A stretch of DNA of 64,000 nt from Methylobacterium amylolyticum. Lineage in GTDB: Bacteria; Pseudomonadota; Alphaproteobacteria; Rhizobiales; Beijerinckiaceae. Below, one piece after another: positions 1 through 9,263 of this stretch; positions within the stretch are counted from its first letter, which is position 1, and each line of letters starts with the position of its first letter. The position numbers and the translations under genes are program-made. The notes beneath the pieces are model-generated. The model was not told the origin of the DNA, searched no databases, and saw only the letters and a program-made list of their open reading frames with translations. The stretch spans positions 1 through 64,000 of the forward strand of contig NZ_JAUYZI010000037.1 of NCBI RefSeq assembly GCF_030700245.1. Reading direction: 5' to 3'.

Positions 1-1889
1 CCGGCCTGGGCGTACATCTTCTCCGGGCTGTCCTGGTCCTGGTACAGGTCCGGCAGCGTCAGCGTCCGCACCCGCACACGCCCCGCGTCCAGCGCGCCCC
101 GCTCGGCCAGGAGGTGCAGAACCTGCGCCCCGAACCCGCCCCGCGAGCCCTCCTCCACCGTGATCAGCACCTCGTGGCGCCCCGCCAGATCCAGGATCAG
201 CGCCTCGTCCAGGGGCTTGGCGAACCGCGCGTCCGCCACCGTCACCGGCACGCCCCGCTCCGCCAGGCTGTCGGCCGCCTTCAGCGCCTCCGCCAGCCGC
301 GTGCCGAGCGACAGCAGCGCCACCCGCGGGTTCGCGTCCGCGCGCACGATCCGCCCCTTGCCGATCGGCAGAACCTCGCCCCGCTCCGGAAGCTCGACCC
401 CCACCCCCTCGCCGCGCGGGTAGCGCAGCGCGCTCGGGCCCGCGTCGTGCGCGTGCTGGGTCGCCACCATGTGCACCAGCTCGGCCTCGTCGGCGGCCGC
501 CATCACCGTCATGTTCGGCAGGCAGCACAGGTAGGCCAGGTCGAACGCGCCCGCGTGCGTCGCCCCGTCCGCGCCCACCAGTCCCGCCCGGTCCAGGCAG
601 AACCGTACAGCTAAGTTCTGCAACGCCACGTCGTGCACGACCTGGTCGTAGGCCCGCTGCAGGAACGTCGAGTAGATCGCCACGAACGGCTTGTACCCCT
701 CGGTCGCGAGCCCCCCCGCGAACGTCACCGCGTGCTGCTCGGCGATGCCCACATCGAAGGTCCTGTCCGGGTGCGCCTTGCCGAACAGGTCGATGCCGGT
801 GCCCCCGGGCATCGCCGCGGTGATCGCCACCACCTTCTCGTCGGCGTCCGCGGCCTTGATCAGGCTCTCGCCGAACACCCGGGTGTAGGCCGGCGCGTTC
901 GGCTTGGCCTTGGCCTGCACGCCTGAGACCACGTCGAACTTCACCACCCCGTGGTAGCGGTCGGCCGAGGCTTCCGCGGGGGCGTAGCCCTTGCCCTTGC
1001 GGGTGACCACGTGCAGCAGGATCGGGCCCTGCTCGGTGTCGCGCACGTTCTTGAGCACCGGCAGCAGGTGGTCGAGGTTGTGCCCGTCGACGGGGCCGAC
1101 GTAGTGGAAGCCCATCTCCTCGAACATCGTGCCCCCGCCCACCACCAGCGAGCGGGCGTACTCCTCGGCGGCGGCCGCGCGCTGGTAGAGCGCCCGCGGC
1201 AGCAGCTTGCCGAGCTGCTTGGCGGTCTCGCGCAAGCTCCGGTAGGTGTCGCCGGAGGCGAGCCGGGCGAGGTAGGCCGACATGGCGCCCACAGGGGGGG
1301 CAATCGACATGTCGTTGTCGTTGAGGATGACGATCAGGCGCGAGTGCAGGGCGCCGGCGTTGTTCATGGCCTCGTAGGCCATGCCCGCCGACATCGAGCC
1401 GTCGCCGATCACCGCGATGCTGTTGCGGCGCTTGCGCGCCGGCAGGCCGTTCTGCCTGGCGGCGGCGGCGTCGAGGTCGCGGCCCACCGCCATGCCCAGC
1501 GCGGCGGAGATGGAGGTGGAGGAGTGTGCGGCGCCGAACGGGTCGTAGACGCTCTCGGAGCGCTTGGTGAAGCCGGACAGGCCGCCGCCCTGGCGGAGCG
1601 TGCGGATGCGGTCGCGGCGTCCGGTGAGGATCTTGTGGGGGTAGCACTGGTGGCCGACGTCCCAGACGATCCGGTCGTCGGGGGTGTCGAACACGTGGTG
1701 CAGCGCCACCGTCAGCTCGACCACGCCGAGCCCCGAGCCGAGATGGCCGCCGGTGATCGAGACCGCGTCGATCATCTCGGCGCGCACCGCGTCCGCCACC
1801 GCCTGGAGCTCGCTCTCCGGCAGACGCCGCAGAGCCGCAGGCTCCGGGATCCGGTCGAGAAGCGCGGAATGCTCGGAAGAAATCGCCAC
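1..1889 (-). CDS. dxs: 1-deoxy-D-xylulose-5-phosphate synthase (3' end beyond window)
   Basis: Thiamine-diphosphate enzyme that condenses pyruvate and glyceraldehyde 3-phosphate, the first step of the MEP isoprenoid pathway, in the cytoplasm. The minus-strand frame reads [14 protein letters not shown] and [17 protein letters not shown] near the N-terminus, then the cofactor motif [16 protein letters not shown]. Near the window edge it reads [18 protein letters not shown], which is the usual Dxs C-terminus, so only about the last 20 residues are missing. I chose the GTG at 1889 ([17 protein letters not shown]): it is preceded by an AGAGAGG Shine-Dalgarno and gives a normal N-terminus. xseB ends 37 bp upstream, so the two are probably co-transcribed, a common arrangement. 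Confidence 0.95.
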   Translation of the reverse strand, partial: MAISSEHSALLDRIPEPAALRRLPESELQAVADAVRAEMIDAVSITGGHLGSGLGVVELTVALHHVFDTPDDRIVWDVGHQCYPHKILTGRRDRIRTLRQGGGLSGFTKRSESVYDPFGAAHSSTSISAALGMAVGRDLDAAAARQNGLPARKRRNSIAVIGDGSMSAGMAYEAMNNAGALHSRLIVILNDNDMSIAPPVGAMSAYLARLASGDTYRSLRETAKQLGKLLPRALYQRAAAAEEYARSLVVGGGTMFEEMGFHYVGPVDGHNLDHLLPVLKNVRDTEQGPILLHVVTRKGKGYAPAEASADRYHGVVKFDVVSGVQAKAKPNAPAYTRVFGESLIKAADADEKVVAITAAMPGGTGIDLFGKAHPDRTFDVGIAEQHAVTFAGGLATEGYKPFVAIYSTFLQRAYDQVVHDVALQNLAVRFCLDRAGLVGADGATHAGAFDLAYLCCLPNMTVMAAADEAELVHMVATQHAHDAGPSALRYPRGEGVGVELPERGEVLPIGKGRIVRADANPRVALLSLGTRLAEALKAADSLAERGVPVTVADARFAKPLDEALILDLAGRHEVLITVEEGSRGGFGAQVLHLLAERGALDAGRVRVRTLTLPDLYQDQDSPEKMYAQA

Positions 1890-1926
1890 GTCACCAACCT
1901 CTCTCGCGGGGGATCGACCCCGGCTC

Positions 1927-2196
1927 TCAGGACACGTCGAGCGGCGCCACGCCGTCCGGTCGCCCGTCGGCGGTCAGCGTGATCCTCTGGATCCGCGCCT
2001 CGGCACGCTTGAGCAACTGCTCGCAGTGCCGCTTGAGCACCTCGCCGCGCTCGTAGATCGCCACGGACTCGTCGAGCGGCACGTCGCCGCGCTCGAGCCT
2101 GCGCACGATCTCCTCGAGCTGTCCCAGCGCTTCTTCGAAGGGCAGGTCGCCCGCGGACGGGTTCGCGTCGGGTCGGCTCGCGTTCATGCCAGACAC
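1927..2196 (-). CDS. xseB: Exodeoxyribonuclease VII small subunit
   Basis: Small subunit of exonuclease VII, which degrades single-stranded DNA in both directions together with XseA; xseA is not in the window. The 89-residue product has the family's helical core [18 protein letters not shown] followed by [19 protein letters not shown], and a typical length. An alternative ATG lies nine bases inside (MNASRP). It sits 37 bp upstream of dxs on the same strand, a pairing seen in many proteobacteria, so an xseB-dxs operon is likely. Confidence 0.93.
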   Translation of the reverse strand: MSGMNASRPDANPSAGDLPFEEALGQLEEIVRRLERGDVPLDESVAIYERGEVLKRHCEQLLKRAEARIQRITLTADGRPDGVAPLDVS

Positions 2197-2338
2197 ATCC
2201 TTTGGGTCGGTTCTAAGGCGGGCGGCGGCGCGGCGACAACCCGGCCCCCGGGGCGGCCCGCGCCGACGCGGTGCACGGTGTGGTGTTTTGCCGGGTACGG
2301 GCGCGTTCGCGCCACAGGCCGGGGGCGGCGTCCCGCGC

Positions 2339-2851
2339 TCAGATCAGGGCGAGGCTGAACGGCGTCCCCTCGAAGGCGTCGGCGCCGCGGCCGATGCCGG
2401 CCACCGCCGCGACCATGCGGCCGTCGCGGCCGAGCAGCCGGTCGGCGATCTCCACGAACAGGCGGTTCGGCGTCGCGGACGGCGCGGCGGCGCGCAGCGC
2501 GCGGGCGACCTCCGCTTCGTCGCGCTCCGGCGCCAGGGCGCAGGCGGCGATGTAGGCCGCCGCGGTCGAGCGGCTGATGCCGGCGTAGCAGTGGATCACG
2601 AGAGGTTTCTCCCGCGGCCAGCCGCGCACGAAGGCCAGGATCGCCTCCACGTGCTCCTCGGCCGGCAGGACGTGGCCGTCCATCGCCGCGGCGATGTCGC
2701 TGACGCCGATCACCGCGTGGTTCTCAAGCGCGATGGCCGCCGGCCGCTCCAGCGGCGTGCCGACGTTGACGAGGGTGAGCACGTGGCTCGCGCCGGTGGC
2801 GGCGACGGTCTCGGGCAGGCGCGAGAGCGGACAGACGTGAAGGGTCGGCAT
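2339..2851 (-). CDS. Tyrosine/dual-specificity protein phosphatase-like protein
   Basis: Cytoplasmic 170-residue protein with the Cys-dependent phosphatase P-loop HCYAGISRS at residues 87-95 (Cys88 nucleophile, Arg94 phosphate-binding), matching HCx5R(S/T). An Asp at about residue 52 (GVSDI) lies where the general acid is expected. The overall pattern fits the bacterial DSPc-like group often annotated as protein tyrosine phosphatase; the substrate is unknown. It is a single gene with 142 bp to xseB and no obvious kinase partner nearby. Confidence 0.8.
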   Translation of the reverse strand: MPTLHVCPLSRLPETVAATGASHVLTLVNVGTPLERPAAIALENHAVIGVSDIAAAMDGHVLPAEEHVEAILAFVRGWPREKPLVIHCYAGISRSTAAAYIAACALAPERDEAEVARALRAAAPSATPNRLFVEIADRLLGRDGRMVAAVAGIGRGADAFEGTPFSLALI

Positions 2852-2923
2852 CGTCTCTCGGCTCCTGACCGGCGATCGTGTCCGATCCGGGGCAGATCGG
2901 CCCGATGCGGGGCCCGCGAACGA

Positions 2924-3181
2924 TCAACGCCCGAAGGGCGGACCGGGTGGGCGTGGGGTGTCGGGGGCTGCCGCCTTCAGAAGGTCGCAGGCCTGAAGGA
3001 GGGCCTTCCGGAGATCCTCGCGATCGAGGGTCGGGAAGTTCTCGATGATCTCGTCGACGGAGTACCCCTCGGCGAGATTCTCGAACAGGAGTTCGACCTG
3101 GACGCGGGTGCCGCGGAAGATGGGGCGCCCGGCCATGATCCGCTCGTTGCGGACCACCACCGATTCGGGACTGGCCGACAT
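2924..3181 (-). CDS. DUF433 family protein (antitoxin-like)
   Basis: 85-residue protein with the DUF433 core: GRPIFRGTRVQVELLFENLA then GYSVDEIIENFPTLDREDL. DUF433 proteins are small winged-helix-like proteins, often paired with a PIN-type toxin (DUF5615) as a VapB-like antitoxin. No such toxin is adjacent: the neighbours are an HD hydrolase upstream and a phosphatase downstream. It could therefore be an orphan antitoxin or a stand-alone regulator. The ATG at 3181 is preferred; a GTG two codons upstream is also possible. The C-terminal tail is Pro-rich. Confidence 0.75.
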   Translation of the reverse strand: MSASPESVVVRNERIMAGRPIFRGTRVQVELLFENLAEGYSVDEIIENFPTLDREDLRKALLQACDLLKAAAPDTPRPPGPPFGR

Positions 3182-3251
3182 CGTCACACCCGCGTCGCGT
3201 TCGCCGACCGCACCATAGGCCTCGGGCCGCAGCCCGGGAAGCGCCGCGCTC

Positions 3252-3842
3252 TCAGGCTCCGCCGAGTGCCCGGAACCGGTCGAGGAACCGTGCCTGCGCC
3301 GCGTCCGTCGGCCACGGCGCGGCAAGCGCCAGGACCGGCTCCGGCAGCGCCACCGCCCGGCCGAAATAGCGCGACGCCTCGGCCTCCGAGAACCCCGCGA
3401 GACACACCGCCTCGACATGGGCGGCGATCCGGTCCGCCCGCTTGACCCGGCGGACGAGGTCCGGCGGCGGCGGCGGCAGCCCGAACCGGCGGCGGATCGC
3501 GGCGAGCAGCCGGCCCTCCACCCCGCGATAGGCGTCGCCGATCGCGGCCTTCAGGGGCGAGATGATGTCGCCGACGACGTATTCCGGCGCGTCGTGCAGC
3601 AGCAGCTCAAGCCCCTCGGCGGCGGTGCAGGCCGGGGCGAGGTGGCGGCCCACCCCCTCCACCAGCAGGCTGTGCTGCGCCACGGAGAACACGTGCGGGC
3701 CCGCCGTCTGCCCGTTCCAGCGGGCGACCCGGGCGAGCCCGTGGGCGATATCGGCGATCTCGATGTCCAGCGGCGAGGGGTCGAGCAGGTCGAGGCGGCG
3801 GCCCGAGAGCATCCGTTGCCACGCCCGCGGCGGCGGGCTCAT
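3252..3842 (-). CDS. HD-domain hydrolase (YfbR-like)
   Basis: 196-residue metal-dependent phosphohydrolase. HD-type metal ligands are visible: His in VFSVAQHSLL (about residue 57), the HD pair in LLLHDAPEYVVGD (about 83-84) and a later Asp in VKRADRIAAHVEA. This pattern matches the YfbR/5'-nucleotidase-like HD group common in alphaproteobacteria; the exact substrate cannot be read from sequence. The ATG at 3842 overlaps the TGA of tag by four bases (ATGA), so translation is probably coupled and the two form an operon. Confidence 0.8.
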   Translation of the reverse strand: MSPPPRAWQRMLSGRRLDLLDPSPLDIEIADIAHGLARVARWNGQTAGPHVFSVAQHSLLVEGVGRHLAPACTAAEGLELLLHDAPEYVVGDIISPLKAAIGDAYRGVEGRLLAAIRRRFGLPPPPPDLVRRVKRADRIAAHVEAVCLAGFSEAEASRYFGRAVALPEPVLALAAPWPTDAAQARFLDRFRALGGA

Positions 3843-4462
3843 GCCCTCCGCCCGAGGGCGGCGCAGGGGCCGTGCCGATGGCAGCCGACGAGGTGATCGT
3901 TGACCATGCCGACCGCCTGCATGAAGGCGTGGACGATGGTCGGCCCGCAGAAGGCGAAGCCCTCCGCCTTCAGGGCCTTCCCCATCGCCCGCGAGACCGG
4001 CGTCTGCGTCGCGATCTCGCCCCGCGTGCGCGCGGTGCCCTGAATGGGCGCGCCGTCGACGAAATCCCAGAGGAACCCCGAGAAGCCGGGGCCGCGCTCC
4101 TCGATCCGCAGCCACGCCCGCGCGCCCGCGATCGTGCCGAGGACCTTGGCGCGGTTGCGGATGATGCGGGTGTCCGACATCAGCCGGGCGACGTCGGCCT
4201 CGGTGTAGCGCGCGATCGTTTCGGGGTCGAAATCGTGGAACGCCGCGCGGAATCCGTCGCGGCGGCGCAGGATGGTGATCCACGACAGGCCGGCCTGGAA
4301 ACCGTCGAGGATCAGCTTCTCGTAGAGCGCCCGGCCGTCGTGCTCGGGCACGCCCCACTCGGTGTCGTGGTAGGCGACGTAGGTCGGGTCGAGGCCGGCC
4401 CACCAGCAGCGCGGGCAGCCGTCGGCGTGCAGGACGAGGCCGTCGGCGGGCTCCGCGGCCAC
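3839..4462 (-). CDS. tag: DNA-3-methyladenine glycosylase I
   Basis: Base-excision repair enzyme that removes 3-methyladenine from alkylated DNA. The 207-residue product shows the Tag signature: an N-terminal CPRCWWAG zinc-site region, YHDTEWGVPEHDGRALYEKL, the catalytic-pocket segment ILDGFQAGLSWITIL, and the distal Zn ligands in GCHRHGPC near the C-terminus. Upstream ygfZ ends two bases away on the same strand, and the HD-hydrolase gene overlaps its stop. A wrecked O6-alkylguanine transferase gene lies at about 15.4-15.8 kb, so Tag is the only intact alkylation-repair gene seen here. Confidence 0.95.
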   Translation of the reverse strand: MAAEPADGLVLHADGCPRCWWAGLDPTYVAYHDTEWGVPEHDGRALYEKLILDGFQAGLSWITILRRRDGFRAAFHDFDPETIARYTEADVARLMSDTRIIRNRAKVLGTIAGARAWLRIEERGPGFSGFLWDFVDGAPIQGTARTRGEIATQTPVSRAMGKALKAEGFAFCGPTIVHAFMQAVGMVNDHLVGCHRHGPCAALGRRA

Positions 4463-4464
4463 GC

Positions 4465-5319
4465 TCAGACCGCCGTCCCGGCGGGCTCGGGCATCGCGAA
4501 GGTGGCGTAGGCCGGCCGCGCCACGCCGAGCAGCCGGCCGTCCGCGCGCAGGGGCTCGCCCGCCGCCAGCGCGTCGCCGAGCCGGTCGAGGCGCAGGGTC
4601 ACGAGACCCCGCGCGCCCGCGGCGCTGCCGGTGGTGCCGAGGGTCTTTCCGCCCGCGCTCACCTCGGAGCCCGGTGCGGCGGCCGCGCCCTCGGGATACG
4701 CCGCCGCCAGGATGCGGGTGCGGGCGGTGCCGCGGTGCTGCATGCGCGAGACCACCTCCTGGCCGACGTAGCAGCCCTTGCGGAAGTCGACGCCGCCGAG
4801 CTGGTCCACCAGCGCCTCGTGCGGGAAGGCGTCGCCGAACGCGTAGTCGCGGCCGCCCTCGGGGATCGCCAGGGCGATGCGGTGGGCGTGGTACGCGGCC
4901 TCCGACGCGTCGGCCGAGAAGGCGCCCTCGGCCGCGTAGAGCCGCGCGCCGAGATCCGGGTGGCGGGCGTCGGCGACCCGGTCGGTCTCGGCGGCCGGGC
5001 TCGCCCCGTCCCAGGCGACGGCCACGGCGACCGTCGGCTCGGCGGCGATCTCGGCCTTGGCGCGCAGCCGGTACAGGCTCAGCCGCTTGGCGAGGTCGGC
5101 GGCGCGGTCGGCCGCCGTGTCGAGCCGGAAGCCGTCAGGGATCCGCGAGATCAGGAAGTCGAAGAAGATCTTGCCCTGCGGCGTGAGCAGGGCGCCGAGC
5201 CGGGCTTCGCCGGGGCCGAGCGTCTCGACGTTGCAGGTCAGCACGCCCTGGAGCAGCGCGGGGGCATCGGGGCCGGTGACGGTGACGAGGGCGCGGTCCG
5301 GCAGCAGGGCGATGGGCAT
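4465..5319 (-). CDS. ygfZ: Folate-binding protein YgfZ (GcvT-like, Fe-S cluster/tRNA modification factor)
   Basis: 284-residue member of the YgfZ/GcvT-like family. It carries the diagnostic motif KGCYVGQEVVSRM at about residues 182-194, containing the conserved Cys. Family members bind tetrahydrofolate and support maintenance of some Fe-S enzymes, including those acting in tRNA thio-modification. The N-terminus (LLPDRALVTVTGPDAPALLQ) is typical. The gene sits two bases from tag on the same strand and is probably the first gene of a ygfZ-tag-HD operon. Confidence 0.9.
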   Translation of the reverse strand: MPIALLPDRALVTVTGPDAPALLQGVLTCNVETLGPGEARLGALLTPQGKIFFDFLISRIPDGFRLDTAADRAADLAKRLSLYRLRAKAEIAAEPTVAVAVAWDGASPAAETDRVADARHPDLGARLYAAEGAFSADASEAAYHAHRIALAIPEGGRDYAFGDAFPHEALVDQLGGVDFRKGCYVGQEVVSRMQHRGTARTRILAAAYPEGAAAAPGSEVSAGGKTLGTTGSAAGARGLVTLRLDRLGDALAAGEPLRADGRLLGVARPAYATFAMPEPAGTAV

Positions 5320-5417
5320 GGGGCTCGATGATCCTCCGGCGGGCTGTCCCGCCGGCAGGTAGGCTTTGCGCCCGTGGGTCTCAACCGCGCGGGCGGCAAG
5401 GCTGCATGCTCAGGGGT

Positions 5418-5672
5418 TCAGTGCTGGAGCGTCGTGGTGAAGGCGCCGCCGCGGATGCGCTCGGGGAAGCCTTCGGCGTAGCGGGCGGTGGCTTCCTCGC
5501 CGTAGGTGGTCACGAGTTCCTGGAACGCCGCGAACAGGGCGGCCTGGGCCATGCAGTCGGCGTCGAGTCCGTCCAGGCAGCCTTCCGCGAACGCCTCCGA
5601 GACGTAGCTCAGCGCGACGCGTTTCTCATCGACATCGGCCTCGACGGGGGCGGTGTGAGAGATGTGCTGCAT
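5418..5672 (-). CDS. Small hypothetical protein
   Basis: 84 residues starting MQHISHTAPVEADVDEK, predicted soluble and acidic (pI low), with a helical middle FAEGCLDGLDADCMAQAALF. I do not recognise the family. The frame can be extended upstream, but the ATG at 5672 is the first start that leaves out low-complexity Pro/Arg-rich sequence. No operon partner: ygfZ is 98 bp away on its downstream side and 177 bp of non-coding DNA lies upstream. Confidence 0.55.
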   Translation of the reverse strand: MQHISHTAPVEADVDEKRVALSYVSEAFAEGCLDGLDADCMAQAALFAAFQELVTTYGEEATARYAEGFPERIRGGAFTTTLQH

Positions 5673-5849
5673 GGCGGGGTACTTCCGTTGCACCGGACTG
5701 AGACAGTTCGGCGGACGGGAGGATGATAGGCGGCTCATCGCGGGACGGCCAGCCGGTAATTTCGGATCGGTTAACGCGGCCGCGCGAATGCGACGGTTCC
5801 GCGGGATGGGTCCGTCCTGTTGCATTCCTGCACCGGAGCGGTCTCCGCC

Positions 5850-6263
5850 TCACCCCCCGAACCGCCCGGCCAGGGCGTGCGACAGGCGCTCGCCCTCGGC
5901 GACGAAGCGGGCGGCCGCCTCGTGGGCCGCGGGGGTGCAGACCCGGTAGGTCAGGGCGTAGCCCCGGTAGCCGCGGTTGTAGGCGCCGGCCAGCCGGTCG
6001 CGCCGGGCGGGGGTGACGCCCTCGGCCTCGATCAGCGCCTTCATCCGCGCCGGCCACTCGGCGGCGTCCGGTGCCGCGCACAGAGCGCGCAGGAAGGCGA
6101 GCGAGCCGATCACCTCGGACATCCGCATCAGGTCGCGGTCGTAGGGCGCGGGCACGTCGGCGGGCGGGGCCGGCTCCTTCGGCGCCTCCTTGGCCGGGGC
6201 TTGCGGGGCGCGGGGGCGCTGCTGGGCGAGGGCGGGGGTGGCGAGGAGACAGAGCAGCGCCAT
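5850..6263 (-). CDS. TIGR02301-type secreted conserved protein
   Basis: 137 residues with a signal peptide (MALLCLLATPALAQ, cleavage after about residue 13), a Pro/Ala/Lys-rich linker, then a globular part with YDRDLMRMSEVIGSLAFLRALC and GVTPARRDRLAGAYNRGYRGY. Two Cys (about 62 and 109) could form a disulfide. The pattern matches the alphaproteobacterial family TIGR02301, of unknown function. The start ATG follows a GGGAGGGAA stretch supplied by the arm of an inverted repeat (6277-6446). A Nudix gene lies upstream on the same strand. Confidence 0.75.
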   Translation of the reverse strand: MALLCLLATPALAQQRPRAPQAPAKEAPKEPAPPADVPAPYDRDLMRMSEVIGSLAFLRALCAAPDAAEWPARMKALIEAEGVTPARRDRLAGAYNRGYRGYALTYRVCTPAAHEAAARFVAEGERLSHALAGRFGG

Positions 6264-6276
6264 GAGCGCCGCGGAT

Positions 6277-6446
6277 TCCCTCCCCCCTTTGCGGGGGAGG
6301 GTGGCCCGCGAAGCGGGTCGGGAGAGGGGAGCGACGGTGCCCGACGGGGCGCTCTGCATCGGCCTCGGCGACCTCGCCTGAAGCCGGGCTCCCCTCTCCC
6401 GACCCCTGCTCACGCAAGGGCCACCCTCCCCCGCAGAGGGGGGAGG
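6277..6446. repeat. Large inverted repeat, family R4 copy 1
   Basis: Left arm (about 6277-6331) and right arm (about 6388-6446) are imperfect reverse complements, built on CCCTCCCCCGCAGAGGGGGG and GGTCGGGAGAGGGGAGC, around a roughly 55-base centre. Each arm is itself a small palindrome. The same element recurs at 8104-8283. Both copies lie just upstream of minus-strand start codons. Confidence 0.85.
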
Positions 6447-6487
6447 ATGCATGTCGGAAGTCGGACGCCACACCTCTCTGAAGTCCC

Positions 6488-6940
6488 TCACTCCGCCGCT
6501 CTCCGCGCATCGACGCGCGCGAACGCTTCGCGCAGGGTGTCGACGAGCCCCGGCGTCGTCGGCAGCTCCGCCACTTCGGACAGGCTCGCCCAGCGCACGC
6601 CCAGAGCCTCGGGACCCGCCTCCGGCTCGCCGCCCCGCCACAGGGCGGCGTGGGGGTGGACGACGTAGTGGTGGCGGGCGCGGCCGTCCGCGTCGCGGAC
6701 GATGATCTCGGTGGGGGAGAGCACGCCGACGACCTCGGCGGTGAGGCCGACCTCCTCGGTCAGCTCGCGCAGGGCCGCCTCGGCCAGCGTCTCGCCGGCC
6801 TCGACGAGGCCCCCCGGCAGGGTCCAGACGCCGCGCATCGGCTCGTTGGCGCGGGCGGCGAGCAGCACGGTCGCGCCGCGGATCACCGCGATCGAGGCGC
6901 CGACGAACGGGCGGGCCGGGAAGGCGCGGGACTCGCTCAC
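6488..6940 (-). CDS. Nudix hydrolase
   Basis: 150-residue Nudix-fold pyrophosphohydrolase. The Nudix box is complete: GG-x5-E-x7-REL-x-EE-x-G at about residues 43-65 (GGLVEAGET ... RELTEEVGL). It may be an ADP-ribose or NADH-type hydrolase; the substrate cannot be told. The GTG start at 6940 overlaps the stop of the upstream FG-GAP-like gene by four bases (GTGA), so the two are translationally coupled. Confidence 0.88.
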   Translation of the reverse strand: MSESRAFPARPFVGASIAVIRGATVLLAARANEPMRGVWTLPGGLVEAGETLAEAALRELTEEVGLTAEVVGVLSPTEIIVRDADGRARHHYVVHPHAALWRGGEPEAGPEALGVRWASLSEVAELPTTPGLVDTLREAFARVDARRAAE

Positions 6941-8097
6941 GGCCGGCCCCCGTCGGGGGCGACCACCGCGACGCGCCCGTCGGCGAGCCCGACGACGAGG
7001 CGGAGCGCCGCGCCCTCGCCGAGCGCGGCGACCCCGGTGGCGGCGGGGGCCGGCAGCGTCACGCGCAGGCGCTCCCTGAGCCCGCCCTTCGCGGCGACGA
7101 CGGCGAGAGCCGGCATCCCCATGACCGGCAGCGCGAGTTCCGGCGCGCCGCCGGTCTCGACGACGGCCGCCAGGTCGGCGTCGCCCTCGCCCAGCGTGTA
7201 GCCCGCGGCCTCGCCGGCGGCCGCGAGGCTCGCCGGGCCGAGCGTCCACAGCCGCAGCAGGCCGCGCGCGTCGACGGTGGCCGCCTGCGGCGCGCCGGTC
7301 CCGGCGAAGTCGGCGAGGGCGGCGATCTTCAGGGGTGGGCCCGGCGGGGTGCGGGCGGTCACCGCCCAAGTCCTGGAGTCGCCCGCCTTCGCGTCGCCGC
7401 CCGGACGGGCGATCAGGGCGAGGCCGCCCGTGTCCTGCCCTGAGAGCGTCGCGGCGAGGAAGACCGGCTGCCCGGCCAGCCGGGTCACCCGCGGACGGTA
7501 CGGCGCGAACACCGCGTCGTCCCCGGCCGAGACCGTGACGGTCGTGACCGGCACCGGCTTCGGGTCGGCGGAGACCGCCATCGGCTGGCGCTCGCGGATC
7601 GTGAGCACGGCGGCGGCCGGCCCGCCATCGGGGGCGCGGGTGCGGCCGGTGAGGTAGGCCGAGAGCGGCCCGGCCAGCGCCCGGCGGGAGCCCGGCAGGG
7701 CGCCGCGTGGGGTCTCGGCGGCGGTCAGGCCCTCGATCGCCTCGCGGCCGACCGGCTTCACCGCGACCGAGCCGCCCTCCAGGCTGAGCACCGCGCCACC
7801 GTCCTCGCCCCAGACCACGGCGATCGGCGCCTGCTCCTCGTCGCCCGCTGCCTTGCCGTCGCGCTCCGGCCTGGCGCGGGCGATCGGCAGCAGCCCGGAG
7901 GTCGCCACCGAGACCGCGGCCTCGCTGCGGGGGCCGCGGATCTCGCGGGTCTTGAACGGCAGGTCGAGGATCCGCACCGCCGGCTCGGCCTGGGCGGGCA
8001 CGGCCGTGAGCAGGATCAGGGTGCAGGCGAGCCGGCGCGATGCTCCGCCCCATCGCAGGGAGGCGATGGGGATGGCGCGACGCTCGACGGCCGGCAC
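6937..8097 (-). CDS. Secreted FG-GAP/VCBS-like repeat protein
   Basis: About 386 residues. After a signal segment (LACTLILLTAVPAQA, about 23-37) the chain is rich in beta-type segments with FG-GAP-like phrases such as KIAALADFAGTGAPQAATVD and short Asp/Gly turns, suggesting a beta-propeller-like exported protein. Annotated relatives are usually called VCBS repeat proteins; a function is not known to me. The GTG at 8097 was chosen because it has a GGAGGGA Shine-Dalgarno seven bases upstream, provided by the R4 repeat. Overlaps the Nudix gene by four bases. Confidence 0.65.
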   Translation of the reverse strand: MPAVERRAIPIASLRWGGASRRLACTLILLTAVPAQAEPAVRILDLPFKTREIRGPRSEAAVSVATSGLLPIARARPERDGKAAGDEEQAPIAVVWGEDGGAVLSLEGGSVAVKPVGREAIEGLTAAETPRGALPGSRRALAGPLSAYLTGRTRAPDGGPAAAVLTIRERQPMAVSADPKPVPVTTVTVSAGDDAVFAPYRPRVTRLAGQPVFLAATLSGQDTGGLALIARPGGDAKAGDSRTWAVTARTPPGPPLKIAALADFAGTGAPQAATVDARGLLRLWTLGPASLAAAGEAAGYTLGEGDADLAAVVETGGAPELALPVMGMPALAVVAAKGGLRERLRVTLPAPAATGVAALGEGAALRLVVGLADGRVAVVAPDGGRP

Positions 8098-8103
8098 GAC
8101 GGC

Positions 8104-8283
8104 CTCCCTCCCCCCTCTGCGGGGGAGGGTCCCCTGCACAGCAGGGGGGGAGAGGGGTGGCGCGACGCTGGAGGATGCGGCCCGTGGCGCGGCCTCTCCG
8201 GAGACGGGGCTCCCCTCTCCCGACCCTCGCTCACGCGAGGGGCGCCCATCGGGCCACCCTCCCCCGCAGCGGGGGGAGGGAGA
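8104..8283. repeat. Large inverted repeat, family R4 copy 2
   Basis: Same element as at 6277-6446: arms at about 8104-8157 and 8209-8283, again built of GGGGGAGGG / CCCTCCCCC palindromes joined to GGGAGAGGGG / CCCCTCTCCC. It fills most of the 277-bp space between the SDR gene and the FG-GAP-like gene and supplies the latter's ribosome-binding sequence. Confidence 0.85.
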
Positions 8284-8374
8284 GGGCGTGCGCGGCACGA
8301 CGCGGCGTGCGAGCAGCCCACCCGCCGCTGGAAAGAAACCGGTCCGTGCCGGTACGGAAGGCCCGGAGCGGGCC

Positions 8375-9130
8375 TCACACATGCTGGCCGCCGTTGATGT
8401 GGAGTTCCGCGCCGTTCACGTAGGACGAGGCCTCCGTGCACAGGAAGTAGATCGCCTTGGCGACCTCGTCCGGGGTGCCGAGCCGCCGCTGCGGAATCTG
8501 CTCGACGAGTTTTTCCGTGCCGGGGGAGAGGATCGAGGTGTCGATCTCGCCGGGCGAGATCGCGTTGACCCGCACCCCCAGCGGCCCGAAATCGGCGGCC
8601 ATCTCGCGGGTCAGGCCGGCGAGCGCCGCCTTCGAGGTGCCGTAGGCCGCCCCCGCGAAGGGGTGGACGCGCGAGCCGGCGATCGAGGTGACGTTGACCA
8701 CCGAGCCCTTGGCCCGGGCCAGTTCCTCGCGCAGGCCGCGGGCCAGCAGGATCGTGGCGAAGACGTTGACCTGGAACACCCGCTGCCAGTCGGCGAACTC
8801 GGTGGCGAGCGCGCCCATGCGCGCGCCGTCCGGCCCCTTGGGCGAGATGCCGGCGTTGTTGACCAGCGCGTGCAGCACCCCGCCCTCGGCGGCGAGCCGG
8901 CCGCGGACCTCCTCGACGGCGCGGATCGTGTCCTCGGCGTCGGCCAGATCGACCTGGAGGTGATCCTCGGGGCCCATCTCCCAGGGGCAATTCTCGGGAA
9001 AGGCGTGGCGCGAGCAGGTGATCACCCGCCAGCCCGCGGCGGAGAAGCGTTTGACGGTGGCGTGGCCGATGCCGCGGCTCGCGCCCGTGAGCAGCATGAT
9101 GCGCCGGCGTTCGTTGGCGGGGAGAGCCAC
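8375..9130 (-). CDS. Short-chain dehydrogenase/reductase
   Basis: 251-residue classical SDR oxidoreductase. It has the NAD(P)-binding TGASRGIG at the N-terminus, NNAG at about residue 94, catalytic Tyr/Lys in AAYGTSKAAL and the C-terminal Rossmann tail VNGAELHINGGQHV. Substrate unknown. The GTG at 9130 (MALPANERRRIMLLTGASRG) gives the normal SDR N-terminus; an ATG 60 bases upstream would add an atypical Arg/Pro-rich leader. Unlinked to the HigA gene upstream. Confidence 0.85.
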   Translation of the reverse strand: MALPANERRRIMLLTGASRGIGHATVKRFSAAGWRVITCSRHAFPENCPWEMGPEDHLQVDLADAEDTIRAVEEVRGRLAAEGGVLHALVNNAGISPKGPDGARMGALATEFADWQRVFQVNVFATILLARGLREELARAKGSVVNVTSIAGSRVHPFAGAAYGTSKAALAGLTREMAADFGPLGVRVNAISPGEIDTSILSPGTEKLVEQIPQRRLGTPDEVAKAIYFLCTEASSYVNGAELHINGGQHV

Positions 9131-9263
9131 GGGTCGAGCCTCGCTGTCGCGTGGGACCGGACGCGGGATGAGCCCGCCGGTGCACTGCAACGTCTAGGCG
9201 CGTGGGGGGCAGAAATCCAGCGCGGCCGGCGCCTGCGCAGTCCGCGCGAGGCCCGGCGCCCGC

